Shown here: positions 20,757 to 29,059 of the stretch, piece by piece
Layout of the letters: the number at the start of each line of letters is the position of its first letter
How positions within the stretch are numbered: position 1 is the stretch's first letter
Position numbers and translations under genes: made by a program
NCBI RefSeq assembly: GCF_003052585.1
Contig: NZ_QASN01000013.1
Span: 141,256-205,255, forward strand
Reading direction: 5' to 3'
Length of the DNA stretch: 64,000 nt
Origin: Pseudomonas mangrovi
Lineage (GTDB): Bacteria > Pseudomonadota > Gammaproteobacteria > Pseudomonadales > Pseudomonadaceae
The notes under the pieces: generated by a model
Database searches by the model: none
What the model was told of the DNA's origin: nothing
Seen by the model: only the letters and a program-made list of their open reading frames with translations

Positions 20757-21974
20757 TCAGGCTCGCGCCAGCTCGGGCAGATCGCCACTCAGCCCCAAGG
20801 CCCTGCGCACCAGCACGCCTTTGGCCGAATCCAGCCCGTCGACCATCTTCAAACCGGAATTGCGCAGCCAGCGCAAGGGCAGTGAATTGCTCTGGAACAG
20901 GCGCTCGAAACCTTCCATCGCCGCCATCATCGCCAGGTTGTGCGGCATCCGTCGCCGCTCGAAACGCCCCAGCACCCGCGGCTCGGCCAGCGACTCGCCA
21001 CGCGCATGCGCCGCCAGCAGTTCCTCGGCCAGCACCGCAGCATCGAGAAAGCCGAGGTTGACCCCCTGCCCGGCCAGCGGATGAATCACATGCGCGGCAT
21101 CGCCGATCAGTGCCAGTCCGGGTTCGATGTAGCGCTTGGCATGACGCTGGCGCAGCGGGATGCAGACCCGCGCATCGACCTCGAGCACCTCGCCCAGACG
21201 CCGCTCGAAAGCCTCGCCCAGCGCTATGCGAAACGCCTCATCGTCCAGCGCCATGAGCCTGGCAGCCTGCTCCGGCGTGCAAGACCAGACGATCGAGCAC
21301 CAGTGCCTGTCGCCCTGCCGATCCAGCGGCAGAAGGGCCAGCGGACCGTCGTCGGTGAAGCGCTGCCAGGCCGTCAGTTGGTGCGGCTCGGCACAACGCA
21401 CGCTGGTGACGATGGCGTGGTGCAGGTAATCCCACTCCCGGGTTGCACAGCCCAGCAGCCGGCGTACCGCGGAATTGGCACCGTCAGCCGCCACCAGCAG
21501 CGGCGCGCGGATCTGCCGACCATCGGCAAGGCTCAGCAGCCAGTCGTCACCGGAGCGGCGCAGCTGCTGTAGCTGGGCATTGCCGAGCAACCCCACGTCG
21601 GCATCCAGCAGGCGTTCGAGCAGAGCGTCCTGGACTACCCGGTTCTCGACGATATGGCCGAGAACCTCGGCATGCACGCTAGCCGCGGAGAAGTGGATCT
21701 GCCCGGTGCCCGAGCCATCCCAGACCTGCATCTGGGCATAGGGACTGGCGCGCCGGCCGATGACTCCAGGCCAGGCACCGAGCCGCTCGAGAATTCGCTG
21801 GCTGGCGGCCGACAGCGCGCTGACCCGCGGCTCGAAGGGCCCGTCAGCGGCAAAGGGCACCACTTTCAGTTCGGCCGAGTCGATCAGCAGCACCTCCAGG
21901 CCGCTGTCGCACAGCGCCAGCGCCAGCGCGCTGCCAACCATTCCCGCTCCGACGATGACCAGATCCGCTTGCAT
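20757..21974 (-). CDS. ubiI: FAD-dependent ubiquinone-biosynthesis hydroxylase (UbiI/VisC-like)
   Basis: 405-residue UbiH/UbiF/VisC-family flavin monooxygenase. The FAD-binding Rossmann motif is at the N-terminus (VIVGAGMVGSALALAL), the DG motif is ADGANSAVRR, and the second FAD motif is GDAAHVIHPLAGQG. The family hydroxylates the ubiquinone ring; by position beside ubiH this is the C5 hydroxylase (UbiI), though the exact ring position cannot be read from sequence. Last gene of a five-gene minus-strand cluster, 12 bp after the DUF4442 gene. Confidence 0.85.
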   Translation of the reverse strand: MQADLVIVGAGMVGSALALALCDSGLEVLLIDSAELKVVPFAADGPFEPRVSALSAASQRILERLGAWPGVIGRRASPYAQMQVWDGSGTGQIHFSAASVHAEVLGHIVENRVVQDALLERLLDADVGLLGNAQLQQLRRSGDDWLLSLADGRQIRAPLLVAADGANSAVRRLLGCATREWDYLHHAIVTSVRCAEPHQLTAWQRFTDDGPLALLPLDRQGDRHWCSIVWSCTPEQAARLMALDDEAFRIALGEAFERRLGEVLEVDARVCIPLRQRHAKRYIEPGLALIGDAAHVIHPLAGQGVNLGFLDAAVLAEELLAAHARGESLAEPRVLGRFERRRMPHNLAMMAAMEGFERLFQSNSLPLRWLRNSGLKMVDGLDSAKGVLVRRALGLSGDLPELARA

Positions 21975-21986
21975 GCTCGCCTTTCC

Positions 21987-22475
21987 TTATTCCGCAGTGC
22001 CCTGCCGCCGACCCGGCTTCAGGCGCACGTAAAGTGTCTTCTGCACCCGCGCCACCAGGGTGCCCTCGCCATCGCGTACATCGACCTGCAGCGTCGGCAG
22101 ATACTTACCTCCGCTGGCAGTGTGCGTGCGAATTTCGTCGAGCTGCGCCTCGTCGAGGTGAAAGTCGGCGAACACCGGCCCCTTGCCGGGACTGACGAAA
22201 TCGATGTGCGCCGCCTTGTCCCAGACGATGTAGTCGCGGCCCAGGTTCTCCATGATCATCAGCATGAAGAAAGGGTCGGTCATCGAATACAGCGAGCCGC
22301 CGAACTGGGTACCGACATAGTTGCGGTTGTACCAGCCCAGCCCCATGCGAATCCTTACTTCGCGCAGGTCCGCGCTGATATGCCGCACACGGATGCCGGC
22401 CCCCAGATAGGGCGGATAGAAATTCAGCGCCCAGCGCAGAAAGCGCGCCTTGCGGGCCAGTCGCGCATCGCTCAT
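21987..22475 (-). CDS. DUF4442 hotdog-fold protein
   Basis: 162 residues starting MSDARLARKARFLRWALNFYPPY. The YVGTQFGGSLYSMTDPFFMLM segment is typical of DUF4442 proteins, which have a thioesterase-like hotdog fold. A thioesterase activity on acyl-CoA is possible but unproven. ATG 22475 lies 7 bases after the ubiH stop and has GAGG before it; the longer open frame overlaps ubiH and is rejected. It sits between two ubiquinone hydroxylase genes, as in P. aeruginosa. Confidence 0.85.
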   Translation of the reverse strand: MSDARLARKARFLRWALNFYPPYLGAGIRVRHISADLREVRIRMGLGWYNRNYVGTQFGGSLYSMTDPFFMLMIMENLGRDYIVWDKAAHIDFVSPGKGPVFADFHLDEAQLDEIRTHTASGGKYLPTLQVDVRDGEGTLVARVQKTLYVRLKPGRRQGTAE

Positions 22476-22482
22476 GCAAGCC

Positions 22483-23667
22483 TCAATGGGGGCGGGTGCC
22501 CAGCCCCATGGCCTGACGGGCGAACCAGCGCTTGGCCGGCGGCAGCAGGTCGAGACCGAGCAGCCCCAGATTGCGCCCGGCCGCCAACAACGGCCGCGCA
22601 TTGCTGAACAGTCGAGTGACGCGATCGGAGAAGCCTACAGTCAGCTCCTGGTCCAGGCGCTGACGTTCGAGATAGCGCTGCAGACTGAGCAGATCGCCCG
22701 GTCGCTGTGGCCCGGCCAGCAGCGTTTCTGCCAGACAGAGCGCATCGCGCAGCGACAGGTTGTAGCCCTGCCCGGCAATCGGATGCAGGCTGTGGGCGGC
22801 GTTGCCGAGCACCACCAGATGCGCGCGCACCTGCTCGCAAGCTTCAACGAGCGTCAGCGGGTAAAGGTACCGCGCGCCGACCTGAGTGAAAGCTCCGAGC
22901 CGATAGCCGAAGGCCTGCTGCAGTTCGTCGAGAAACGCCTGCGGTGCCAGTGTGGCGAGCCGCTCTGCATCCGCCCCCGGGCGGGTCCAGACCAGCGCGC
23001 AGCGATTGTCCGCCAGCGGCAGCAGGGCCATCGGCCCTTCATCGGTGAAGCGCTCGAAGGCGCGTCCGGCATGGGCTTCACCGGGTGTGACGTTGGCGAT
23101 CAGCGCGGTCTGCTGGTAAGGCGTGCTGCGAACCTCGATGCCCAGTTGTTCGCGCAGGCCGGAGCGCCCGCCGTCGGCCAGCACTGCCAGGTCGCATTCG
23201 AGCAGACTGCCGTCATCCAGCTGCAGACGATAGCCATCAACCAGCGCATCCAGGCGCACCACTTCGGCCGGGCAGCGCCACTCGACAACCTCGGGGTCGA
23301 GCGCACGCCACAGACAGTGGCCCAACCAGGCGTTCTCCACCACGTGCCCGAGCGCCGGCACACCCTCGCTGGCTGCATCCAGGCGCGCCGCGGCAAAGCG
23401 ACCGCGGTCGGAGACATGAATGTCGAGAATGGCTTCGGCGCGCTCGGCAATCGCCGGCCACAGACCCAGACGCTCGTAGATCTGCCGGGTACCGTAGGAC
23501 AGTGCACTGGAACGCGCATCGTAGCTGGGCTGCCAGGCGCTGCCGGGAGCAAAGGGCTCGATCAGCAGGATCCGCCAGCCACGCTCACGCGCCCCCTGCT
23601 GCAGCGCCAGGGCGAGGCTCGCGCCAACCAGGCCGCCACCGATGATCGCAACCTGGCAGCGCTCCAT
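22483..23667 (-). CDS. ubiH: 2-octaprenyl-6-methoxyphenol hydroxylase (UbiH)
   Basis: 394-residue flavin monooxygenase of ubiquinone synthesis (C1 hydroxylation). FAD motif IIGGGLVGASLALAL is at the N-terminus, ADGGRSGLR in the middle and GNAAHSLHPIAGQGYNL for the second FAD contact. It is clearly paralogous to the UbiI-like protein encoded two genes downstream. It starts one base after the pepP stop, so translational coupling is likely. The pepP-ubiH linkage is conserved across gammaproteobacteria. Confidence 0.93.
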   Translation of the reverse strand: MERCQVAIIGGGLVGASLALALQQGARERGWRILLIEPFAPGSAWQPSYDARSSALSYGTRQIYERLGLWPAIAERAEAILDIHVSDRGRFAAARLDAASEGVPALGHVVENAWLGHCLWRALDPEVVEWRCPAEVVRLDALVDGYRLQLDDGSLLECDLAVLADGGRSGLREQLGIEVRSTPYQQTALIANVTPGEAHAGRAFERFTDEGPMALLPLADNRCALVWTRPGADAERLATLAPQAFLDELQQAFGYRLGAFTQVGARYLYPLTLVEACEQVRAHLVVLGNAAHSLHPIAGQGYNLSLRDALCLAETLLAGPQRPGDLLSLQRYLERQRLDQELTVGFSDRVTRLFSNARPLLAAGRNLGLLGLDLLPPAKRWFARQAMGLGTRPH

Positions 23668-23668
23668 C

Positions 23669-25003
23669 TCAGGCCACCTGCTCGCGGGCCGCTGCCATCA
23701 GCGCCTCGATCTCCTCGACACGCTTGGGCACGCCGGTGGTGAGCACCTCGCAGCCAGTGCGGGTAACCACCACATCGTCCTCGATACGCACGCCGATGCC
23801 GCGCCACTTCTTCGCCACCTGGGCATTGTCCGTGGCGATGTAGATGCCCGGCTCGACGGTCATGGCCATACCCACCTCGAGCACCCGCCATTCGCCGCCG
23901 ATCTTGTAGTCGCCGACGTCATGCACATCCATGCCCAGCCAGTGGCCGGCGCGGTGCATGTAAAAGGGTTTGTAGGCCTCGGCCGCGATCAACTCGTCGA
24001 CCTCGCCCTGCAGCAGACCGAGTTCCACCAGCCCCGCAGTAATGACCCGAACGGTGGCCTCGTGCGACTCGTTCCAGTGACGACCGGGAGCGATATGCCG
24101 GATCGCCTCCTCGTTCGCCGCCAGCACCAACTCGTAGATGGCCTTCTGTTCGGGGCTGAAGCGCCCGTTCACCGGGAAGGTGCGGGTAATGTCGCTGGCG
24201 TAGCAGTCGATCTCGCAGCCGGCGTCGATCAGCACCAGGTCACCATCCTTCAAAGGCGCATCGTTCTCACGGTAATGCAGGATGCAGGCGTTGCGTCCGG
24301 CTGCGACGATGGAGCCGTAGGCTGGCATCTTCGCCCCACCCTTGCGGAATTCGTAATCCAGCTCCGCTTCCAGATGGTACTCGAACAGGCCCGCGCGGCT
24401 GGCCTGCATGGCCCGAATGTGCGCGCGCGCGGAAATGTCCGCCGCCTCGCGCATGAGCTTCACTTCGGCGGCGCTCTTGTACAGGCGCATGTCGTGCAGC
24501 AGGTGGTCGAGGGCAACGAACTCGTTCGGCGGCTGCGCGCCTTGGCGCGCCTTGGAGCGGATCACGTTGATCCAGTCCATCAGCCGGTGATCGAACTCCT
24601 GGTTGAAACCGATCGCGTAGTAGACCCGCTCGCGCCCTTCGATCAGACCGGGAAGGATGTCGTCGATATCGCCAATGGGGAAGGCGTCGTCAGCGCCGAA
24701 GTCGCGCACGGCACCCTCCTGGCCGGCGCGCAGACCGTCCCACAATTCGCGCTCGGGGTCGCGCTCACGGCAGAACAGCACGTACTCGCCATGCTCGCGG
24801 CCGGGAATCAGCGCCAGCACCGCTTCAGGTTCGGGGAACCCGGTTAGGTACTGGAAGTCGCTGTCCTGACGGTAGACGTGCTCGACGTCGCGGTTGCGAA
24901 TGTGCACCGGCGCGGCAGCGAGGATCGCGATGCTGTTGGGTTCCATCTGCGCCATCAGCGCCTTGCGCCGGCGGGCATATTCCGAAGCGGGGATGCGGCT
25001 CAT
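23669..25003 (-). CDS. pepP: Xaa-Pro aminopeptidase P
   Basis: 444-residue M24 metallopeptidase that removes N-terminal residues preceding proline. The N-terminal creatinase-like domain is about 1-175; the pita-bread domain follows. The two-metal ligands are visible in DAGCEIDCYASDITRTFP (two Asp), HRAGHWLGMDVHD (His), VEPGIY (Glu) and RIEDDV (Glu). Full family length. Second gene in ygfB-pepP-ubiH, 17 bp after ygfB. Confidence 0.95.
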   Translation of the reverse strand: MSRIPASEYARRRKALMAQMEPNSIAILAAAPVHIRNRDVEHVYRQDSDFQYLTGFPEPEAVLALIPGREHGEYVLFCRERDPERELWDGLRAGQEGAVRDFGADDAFPIGDIDDILPGLIEGRERVYYAIGFNQEFDHRLMDWINVIRSKARQGAQPPNEFVALDHLLHDMRLYKSAAEVKLMREAADISARAHIRAMQASRAGLFEYHLEAELDYEFRKGGAKMPAYGSIVAAGRNACILHYRENDAPLKDGDLVLIDAGCEIDCYASDITRTFPVNGRFSPEQKAIYELVLAANEEAIRHIAPGRHWNESHEATVRVITAGLVELGLLQGEVDELIAAEAYKPFYMHRAGHWLGMDVHDVGDYKIGGEWRVLEVGMAMTVEPGIYIATDNAQVAKKWRGIGVRIEDDVVVTRTGCEVLTTGVPKRVEEIEALMAAAREQVA

Positions 25004-25020
25004 GGGCAGAAACTATCCTT

Positions 25021-25569
25021 TCAGTGCAGAGAGGGTTTGGGCTGCGCCGCGACTGGTTTGGCGCACTCGCTGAACAGCAGCATGGGCGCTACGCGCAGGT
25101 ATTCCATGACCTCCATGTAATCGGTTTCGCCGTCCTCCGACTCTTCCAGCGCATCCTGAATCTGCGCGATGGCGACGAAATCCTGTAGCACTTCACTGGC
25201 ATCCTCGCTCAGCTCGCCACTGCGCTCGGTCAGACCGAAGCCGGCGAGGAAGCCCATGCACCACTGCCCTAGCGCCACCGCCCGCTCGGCCAGAGGCGAG
25301 TCGTCTCCCGGCAGCAGCATCACCACGGTGACATCTTCTCCGGTGAGTTCGCCACGGACCATTTCCTGCAGCCCGATCAGCGCCTGGCGTAGGCTTTCCT
25401 CCGGCTCGGCACCGAGCAGGTCGGCGGCATCCAGCAGCCATGCATCCACCTCAAAACCGGCGCCGGCGCAGCTGCGACCGAGCAGAAGGCCATGCAGCTC
25501 GGCGGGAGTGGTCTGGTGGCCCTGACTGGCAAGCAGGGTGGCGAAAGCGTGATAGGCGGACGTGGACAT
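25021..25569 (-). CDS. YgfB/UPF0149 family protein
   Basis: 182-residue helical cytosolic protein ([13 protein letters not shown]...[33 protein letters not shown]) of the UPF0149/YgfB family. It is always found upstream of pepP-ubiH in this group. In P. aeruginosa YgfB has been linked to repression of an amidase-dependent beta-lactam tolerance pathway; I cannot test that here. First gene of the minus-strand ubiquinone cluster, divergent from the zapB-like/zapA pair. Confidence 0.92.
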   Translation of the reverse strand: MSTSAYHAFATLLASQGHQTTPAELHGLLLGRSCAGAGFEVDAWLLDAADLLGAEPEESLRQALIGLQEMVRGELTGEDVTVVMLLPGDDSPLAERAVALGQWCMGFLAGFGLTERSGELSEDASEVLQDFVAIAQIQDALEESEDGETDYMEVMEYLRVAPMLLFSECAKPVAAQPKPSLH

Positions 25570-25656
25570 GGCGGCTAGGCGACTCGGGACGCAGTAACTA
25601 GAATGAAGCGCCGTATGCTAGCACCGGGCCCGATGGCAGGCCATCCGAAGCGCCGT

Positions 25657-25685
25657 TTGACCCGACGCGGCGCCGATCCTATATA
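25657..25685 (+). promoter_or_regulatory. Sigma70 promoter of the zapB-like/zapA pair
   Basis: TTGACC (25657-25662), a 17-base spacer and TATATA (25680-25685) give a strong match to sigma70, with a leader of about 25 bases before the ATG at 25717. Confidence 0.7.
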
Positions 25686-25716
25686 GTCCGCTGACCCGAA
25701 TTCCCAGAGATTTTCC

Positions 25717-25926
25717 ATGGAAGACGCTGATCTGCAGTCGCTCAAGACCAAGCTGGAACTGCTTATCCAGCGCGTCGAGCAGCTCAAGGCGCACAACCGT
25801 CTGCTGCTCGGCAACGAACATGCCTGGCGTGAAGAGCGCGCCCATCTGGTCGAAAAGAACGAAATGGCACGATTGAAGGTCGAAGCGATGATTTCGCGCC
25901 TCAAAGCCCTGGAGCAGGATCAATGA
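25717..25926 (+). CDS. TIGR02449 coiled-coil protein, ZapB-like
   Basis: 69 residues forming one continuous coiled coil: LQSLKTKLELLIQRVEQLKAHN with leucine/isoleucine at heptad spacing. It resembles ZapB in size and form, and its gene overlaps zapA by 4 bases (ATGA), so the two are translationally coupled. The likely role is FtsZ-ring organisation together with ZapA; this is inferred from position and form. Confidence 0.85.
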   Translation: MEDADLQSLKTKLELLIQRVEQLKAHNRLLLGNEHAWREERAHLVEKNEMARLKVEAMISRLKALEQDQ

Positions 25927-26237
25927 GCCAGTCCAACACCGTCACCGTGCATATTCTCGACAAGGAATACTGCATCGCCTGCCCCGCCGACGAGCGCTCC
26001 AACCTGGAAAGCGCTGCGCGCTATCTGGACGGCAAGATGCGCGAGATACGCGGCAGCGGCAAAGTCGTCGGCGCCGACCGCATCGCCGTGATGGCGGCCC
26101 TGAACATCACCCACGACCTACTGCACAAGCAGCAGCGTCTGGATCGCGAAGCCAGCTCCACCCGCGAGCAGGTTCGCGATCTGCTCGACCGCGTGGATCA
26201 CGCCCTGGCCACCGATCAGGACGGAGCGCGAGGCTGA
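25923..26237 (+). CDS. zapA: Cell division protein ZapA
   Basis: 104-residue FtsZ-ring stabiliser. The N-terminal beta-rich part is VTVHILDKEYCIACPADER and is followed by the long C-terminal coiled coil (ALNITHDLLHKQQRLDREASS). It begins inside the stop of the preceding coiled-coil gene. The 6S RNA gene follows within 35 bases, the same order as in enterobacteria and P. aeruginosa. Confidence 0.93.
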   Translation: MSQSNTVTVHILDKEYCIACPADERSNLESAARYLDGKMREIRGSGKVVGADRIAVMAALNITHDLLHKQQRLDREASSTREQVRDLLDRVDHALATDQDGARG

Positions 26238-26264
26238 CTCGGGCCGATCCTATTGGGATATACT
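26234..26264 (+). promoter_or_regulatory. ssrS: Promoter of 6S RNA
   Basis: TATACT at 26259-26264 is a good -10 box placed 6-7 bases before the apparent 6S RNA start. A -35-like CTGACT/TGACTC at 26234-26240 overlaps the end of zapA with an 18-19 base spacer. Confidence 0.55.
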
Positions 26265-26267
26265 GGC

Positions 26268-26447
26268 CGCCGCTCCCTGGGTTGTGCGCCAGTTGGTCAC
26301 GTCCCTCTCCCGATACGCAAAACCTGGAGGCTGTACGTGTGACCCGTGTGCATGTCCGCCCGACGGAAAGCCTTACGGTCACCTACAGTCGCCACCTTGA
26401 ACTTTCGGGTTCAAGGGTCAAGCCGACAGCGGCACTCCGGGGGGTCT
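26268..26447 (+). ncRNA. ssrS: 6S RNA
   Basis: Long-hairpin RNA that binds sigma70-RNA polymerase and represses it in stationary phase. The sequence contains the strongly conserved pseudomonad blocks CGATACGCAAAACCTGGAGG, CATGTCCGCCCGACGGAAAG and CACCTTGAACTTTCGGGTTC. The ends are complementary (GCTCCCTGG near the start, CTCCGGGGGG near the end), giving the closed rod. Its location between zapA and the 5-formyltetrahydrofolate cyclo-ligase gene is the classic one. Ends are estimated to within a few bases; the 5' end follows the TATACT box. Confidence 0.92.
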
Positions 26448-26481
26448 TATCACCCACATCCGCCACCTCAAGGGGCTGCAG

Positions 26482-27096
26482 ATGATTGCTGCGGCCGGCC
26501 TCAGTCGCACCCAGCTGCGTCGCCAGCTGCGCCAGTTGCGCCAGCAACTTTCCCCGCTCGAACAAAGACGCGCCAGCCAGGCACTGTACAAACGCATCGT
26601 TCCAAGCCCGCTGTTTCGCCGAGCCCGGCATGTCGCCATCTATCTGGCCGCGGACGGCGAGATCGACCCGCAGCCACTGCTGCAGTCAGCACAGCGCTCG
26701 GGCAAGCAGGTCTACCTGCCGACCCTGCGCCGCTGGCCACACATGCGCATGGACTTTCAGCGTGTTCGCCCAGGCGAGCCATTGATCCGCAACCGCTTCG
26801 GCATCGCCGAGCCCAGGCGCTGCCGTGCCCGGCAACGCCCGGCGTGGGCGCTGGACCTGTTGCTGCTGCCACTGGTTGGCTTCGACGAGTTCGGCGGACG
26901 CCTGGGCATGGGCGGCGGCTTCTACGACCGCAGCCTGGCCTACCTGGCGAGGCGCAAAAATTGGCACAAACCGACAATGCTAGGCCTGGCGCATGAGTGC
27001 CAGAAGGTCGACCGCCTGCCGATGGCGGCCTGGGATGTGCACCTGAGCGCGATAGTGACCGACCGCCAGTGGTATCGAGCCGCGCGCGACAGCTGA
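26482..27096 (+). CDS. 5-formyltetrahydrofolate cyclo-ligase
   Basis: 204-residue enzyme (YgfA/MTHFS family) that converts 5-formyl-THF to 5,10-methenyl-THF with ATP. The family signature is visible as GGRLGMGGGFYDRSL, preceded by the LLLPLVGFDEFG strand, with the N-terminal LRQLRQQLSPLEQRRASQ helix. AAGGGG lies upstream of ATG 26482. In other bacteria it is co-transcribed with 6S RNA, and only 34 bases separate them here. Confidence 0.92.
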   Translation: MIAAAGLSRTQLRRQLRQLRQQLSPLEQRRASQALYKRIVPSPLFRRARHVAIYLAADGEIDPQPLLQSAQRSGKQVYLPTLRRWPHMRMDFQRVRPGEPLIRNRFGIAEPRRCRARQRPAWALDLLLLPLVGFDEFGGRLGMGGGFYDRSLAYLARRKNWHKPTMLGLAHECQKVDRLPMAAWDVHLSAIVTDRQWYRAARDS

Positions 27097-27121
27097 TACC
27101 GCATCCCTGCGAAAAGAACTC

Positions 27122-27253
27122 CTAGTCGAACGACTGGACAGTGACGCCTCGAGCGCTGTCGCGCTCCCAGAGGCTCTGGGTGTAACCGGTAGTAACTACC
27201 CCCAGACTGAACAGGATCACCAATACCCAGAGAAGATCCGGTTTACGCTTCAT
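27122..27253 (-). CDS. 43-residue single-pass membrane protein
   Basis: A short frame with a strong ribosome site (GGGGGAGG, 6 bases before the ATG). The protein starts MKRKPDLLWVLVILFSLGVV, then TTGYTQSLWERDSARGVTVQSFD. It has a positively charged N-terminus, one membrane segment of about 17-18 residues and a polar C-terminal tail. Such proteins beside the cyclo-ligase gene are often unannotated in Pseudomonas. The function is unknown; the good ribosome site and clean membrane topology argue it is real. It is convergent with the cyclo-ligase gene and divergent from the EVE-domain gene. Confidence 0.75.
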   Translation of the reverse strand: MKRKPDLLWVLVILFSLGVVTTGYTQSLWERDSARGVTVQSFD

Positions 27254-27431
27254 CTATCGCCTCCCCCTAAAGGCTTGTACCGTAACTGCGTTTTATTCTT
27301 ATAAGGCTCTACATCGGGTTCAAGCGGTGCATTCCGACAGCAGCCCGACGTCAAACCGGCCAGCAGATTGACGCGAGCACGGACCTCGAATCTTAGAGGG
27401 CCGCTTTGAGCGCAAACAAGGAGCAAAGTTC

Positions 27432-27890
27432 ATGCCGACGTGGCTGATGAAGTCGGAGCCCGACGAACTGTCGATACAGGAGCTGGCCCGGCAGGGGCAG
27501 GCCCGCTGGGACGGCGTGCGCAATTTTCAGGCACGCAACTACCTGCGCGCCATGCAGGAGGGCGACCTGTTCCTGTTCTATCACTCCAGCTGCGCCCAGC
27601 CAGGCGTGGCCGGTATCGGCCGAATCGTCCAAGGCGCCTATCCCGATCCCAGTGCCTGCGACCCGCAAAGCCCCTATCACGACCCGCGTACTGCCAGTGG
27701 CAAGAATCTGTGGAGTGCCGTGGACGTCGCCTTCGAGGAGGCCTTCCCAGAGGTTCTTGCGCTATCGCAAATCAAGCTCTGTGACGACCTCAAGGACCTG
27801 CCGCTGGTACAGAAGGGCAGCCGGCTTTCTGTCATGCCGGTCAACTTGGAGCACTGGGACACCATTCTTCGACTCGCCCGCCAGCTTTGA
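27432..27890 (+). CDS. EVE-domain protein
   Basis: 152 residues, a stand-alone EVE (PUA-like) domain: WLMKSEPDELSIQEL at the start, WDGVRNFQARNYLRAM, GDLFLFYHSSC and the LSVMPVNLEHWDTIL end. EVE domains bind modified bases in DNA or RNA; some are parts of restriction systems, but the single-domain housekeeping form is widespread and its ligand unknown. CAAGGAG lies before the ATG. It stands alone, about 100 bp before the exporter operon. Confidence 0.9.
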   Translation: MPTWLMKSEPDELSIQELARQGQARWDGVRNFQARNYLRAMQEGDLFLFYHSSCAQPGVAGIGRIVQGAYPDPSACDPQSPYHDPRTASGKNLWSAVDVAFEEAFPEVLALSQIKLCDDLKDLPLVQKGSRLSVMPVNLEHWDTILRLARQL

Positions 27891-27991
27891 TGCAACTCAA
27901 CTACTTTTCTTTCCATCCGGGCGAAGATCGACTCCAACTGACGCAGCACCCCAGCTAGCGCCAACACCGGACTCAATACGGATATCCCGCC

Positions 27992-29059
27992 ATGCCGCGC
28001 CAACGCAAATGGATACTTCCCGTCATAGCCCTCGCCGCCGTTGCGACTGCGACACTGCTCTGGCTCGAACTGCGCCCGGATGAGCTTGGCGACGCCTTCG
28101 CCAGCGGCAATGGCCGCATCGAGGCCACCGAGGTCGACATCGCCAGCAAGCTCGGCGGGCGGGTAGCCGAGATCCTCGTCGAGGAAGGCGCGTTCGTGGA
28201 CGCCGGACAGATAGTCGCACGCATGGACACCCAGGTGCTGCAGGCGCAGCTCGCCCAGGCCCAGGCCCAGGTGCGCCAGGCGGAAAATGCCCGACGTACT
28301 GCGGATGCCCAGGTCAGCCTGCGCGAAAGCGAGAAACAGACCGCCGAAGCGGTGGTGCGCCAGCGCCAGGCCGAACTCTCTGCCGCGGAAAAGCGCCACG
28401 CGCGCAGCGTCACCCTGGTCAAGCGCAACGCCCTGCCGCAACAGCAACTGGACGATGACCTGGCGCGCCTGCAGAGCAGCCAGGCCGCCCTTGCTGCCGC
28501 CCGCTCCCAGGTGCAGTCGGCACAGGCCGGCATCACCGCGGCAAATTCCCAGGTGATCGAGGCCGAGTCGGCCATCGAGGCGGCCCGCGCCAGCGTCGAC
28601 CGCCTGCAGGCGGATATAGACGACAGCGCGCTCAAGGCACCGCGCGCCGGCCGGGTGCAGTACCGCATTGCCCAGCCGGGCGAAGTGCTTGGCGCTGGCG
28701 GCAAGCTGCTCAACCTGGTCGATCTTTCCGATGTATACATGACCTTCTTCCTGCCCGAACGCCTGGCCGGCCGCATCGCCCTGGGCAGCGAAGTGCGACT
28801 GGTGATCGACGCCGCACCGGACTATGTGATCCCGGCCAGGGTCAGCTTTGTCGCCAGCGGCGCGCAGTTCACGCCCAAGACCGTGGAAACCGCCAGCGAG
28901 CGGGAGAAACTGATGTTCCGGATCAAGGCGCGAATCGATCCCGCGCTGCTCCAGCAGCACTTGGAGCAGGTCAAGACCGGGCTGCCCGGCATGGCCTATC
29001 TGCGCCTTGACCCCGAGGCCGAGTGGCCGGCTCGACTGACCCTCAAGCTGCCGCAATGA
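27992..29059 (+). CDS. HlyD-family periplasmic adaptor of ABC exporter
   Basis: 355-residue membrane fusion protein: one N-terminal membrane anchor ([17 protein letters not shown]), a lipoyl half ([20 protein letters not shown]), a long coiled-coil hairpin of Gln/Ala-rich repeats (about residues 80-205), the second lipoyl half ([13 protein letters not shown]) and a beta-barrel. It should bridge the ABC permeases encoded downstream to an outer-membrane channel. Its stop overlaps the next start by ATGA, so the three genes form an operon. No TolC-like gene is present. Resembles E. coli YhiI. Confidence 0.9.
   Translation: MPRQRKWILPVIALAAVATATLLWLELRPDELGDAFASGNGRIEATEVDIASKLGGRVAEILVEEGAFVDAGQIVARMDTQVLQAQLAQAQAQVRQAENARRTADAQVSLRESEKQTAEAVVRQRQAELSAAEKRHARSVTLVKRNALPQQQLDDDLARLQSSQAALAAARSQVQSAQAGITAANSQVIEAESAIEAARASVDRLQADIDDSALKAPRAGRVQYRIAQPGEVLGAGGKLLNLVDLSDVYMTFFLPERLAGRIALGSEVRLVIDAAPDYVIPARVSFVASGAQFTPKTVETASEREKLMFRIKARIDPALLQQHLEQVKTGLPGMAYLRLDPEAEWPARLTLKLPQ

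Noticed and set aside
27432..27890. EVE-domain gene as part of a restriction system
   Set aside because: It is a single-domain protein with no nuclease or methylase gene nearby, at a conserved housekeeping position.
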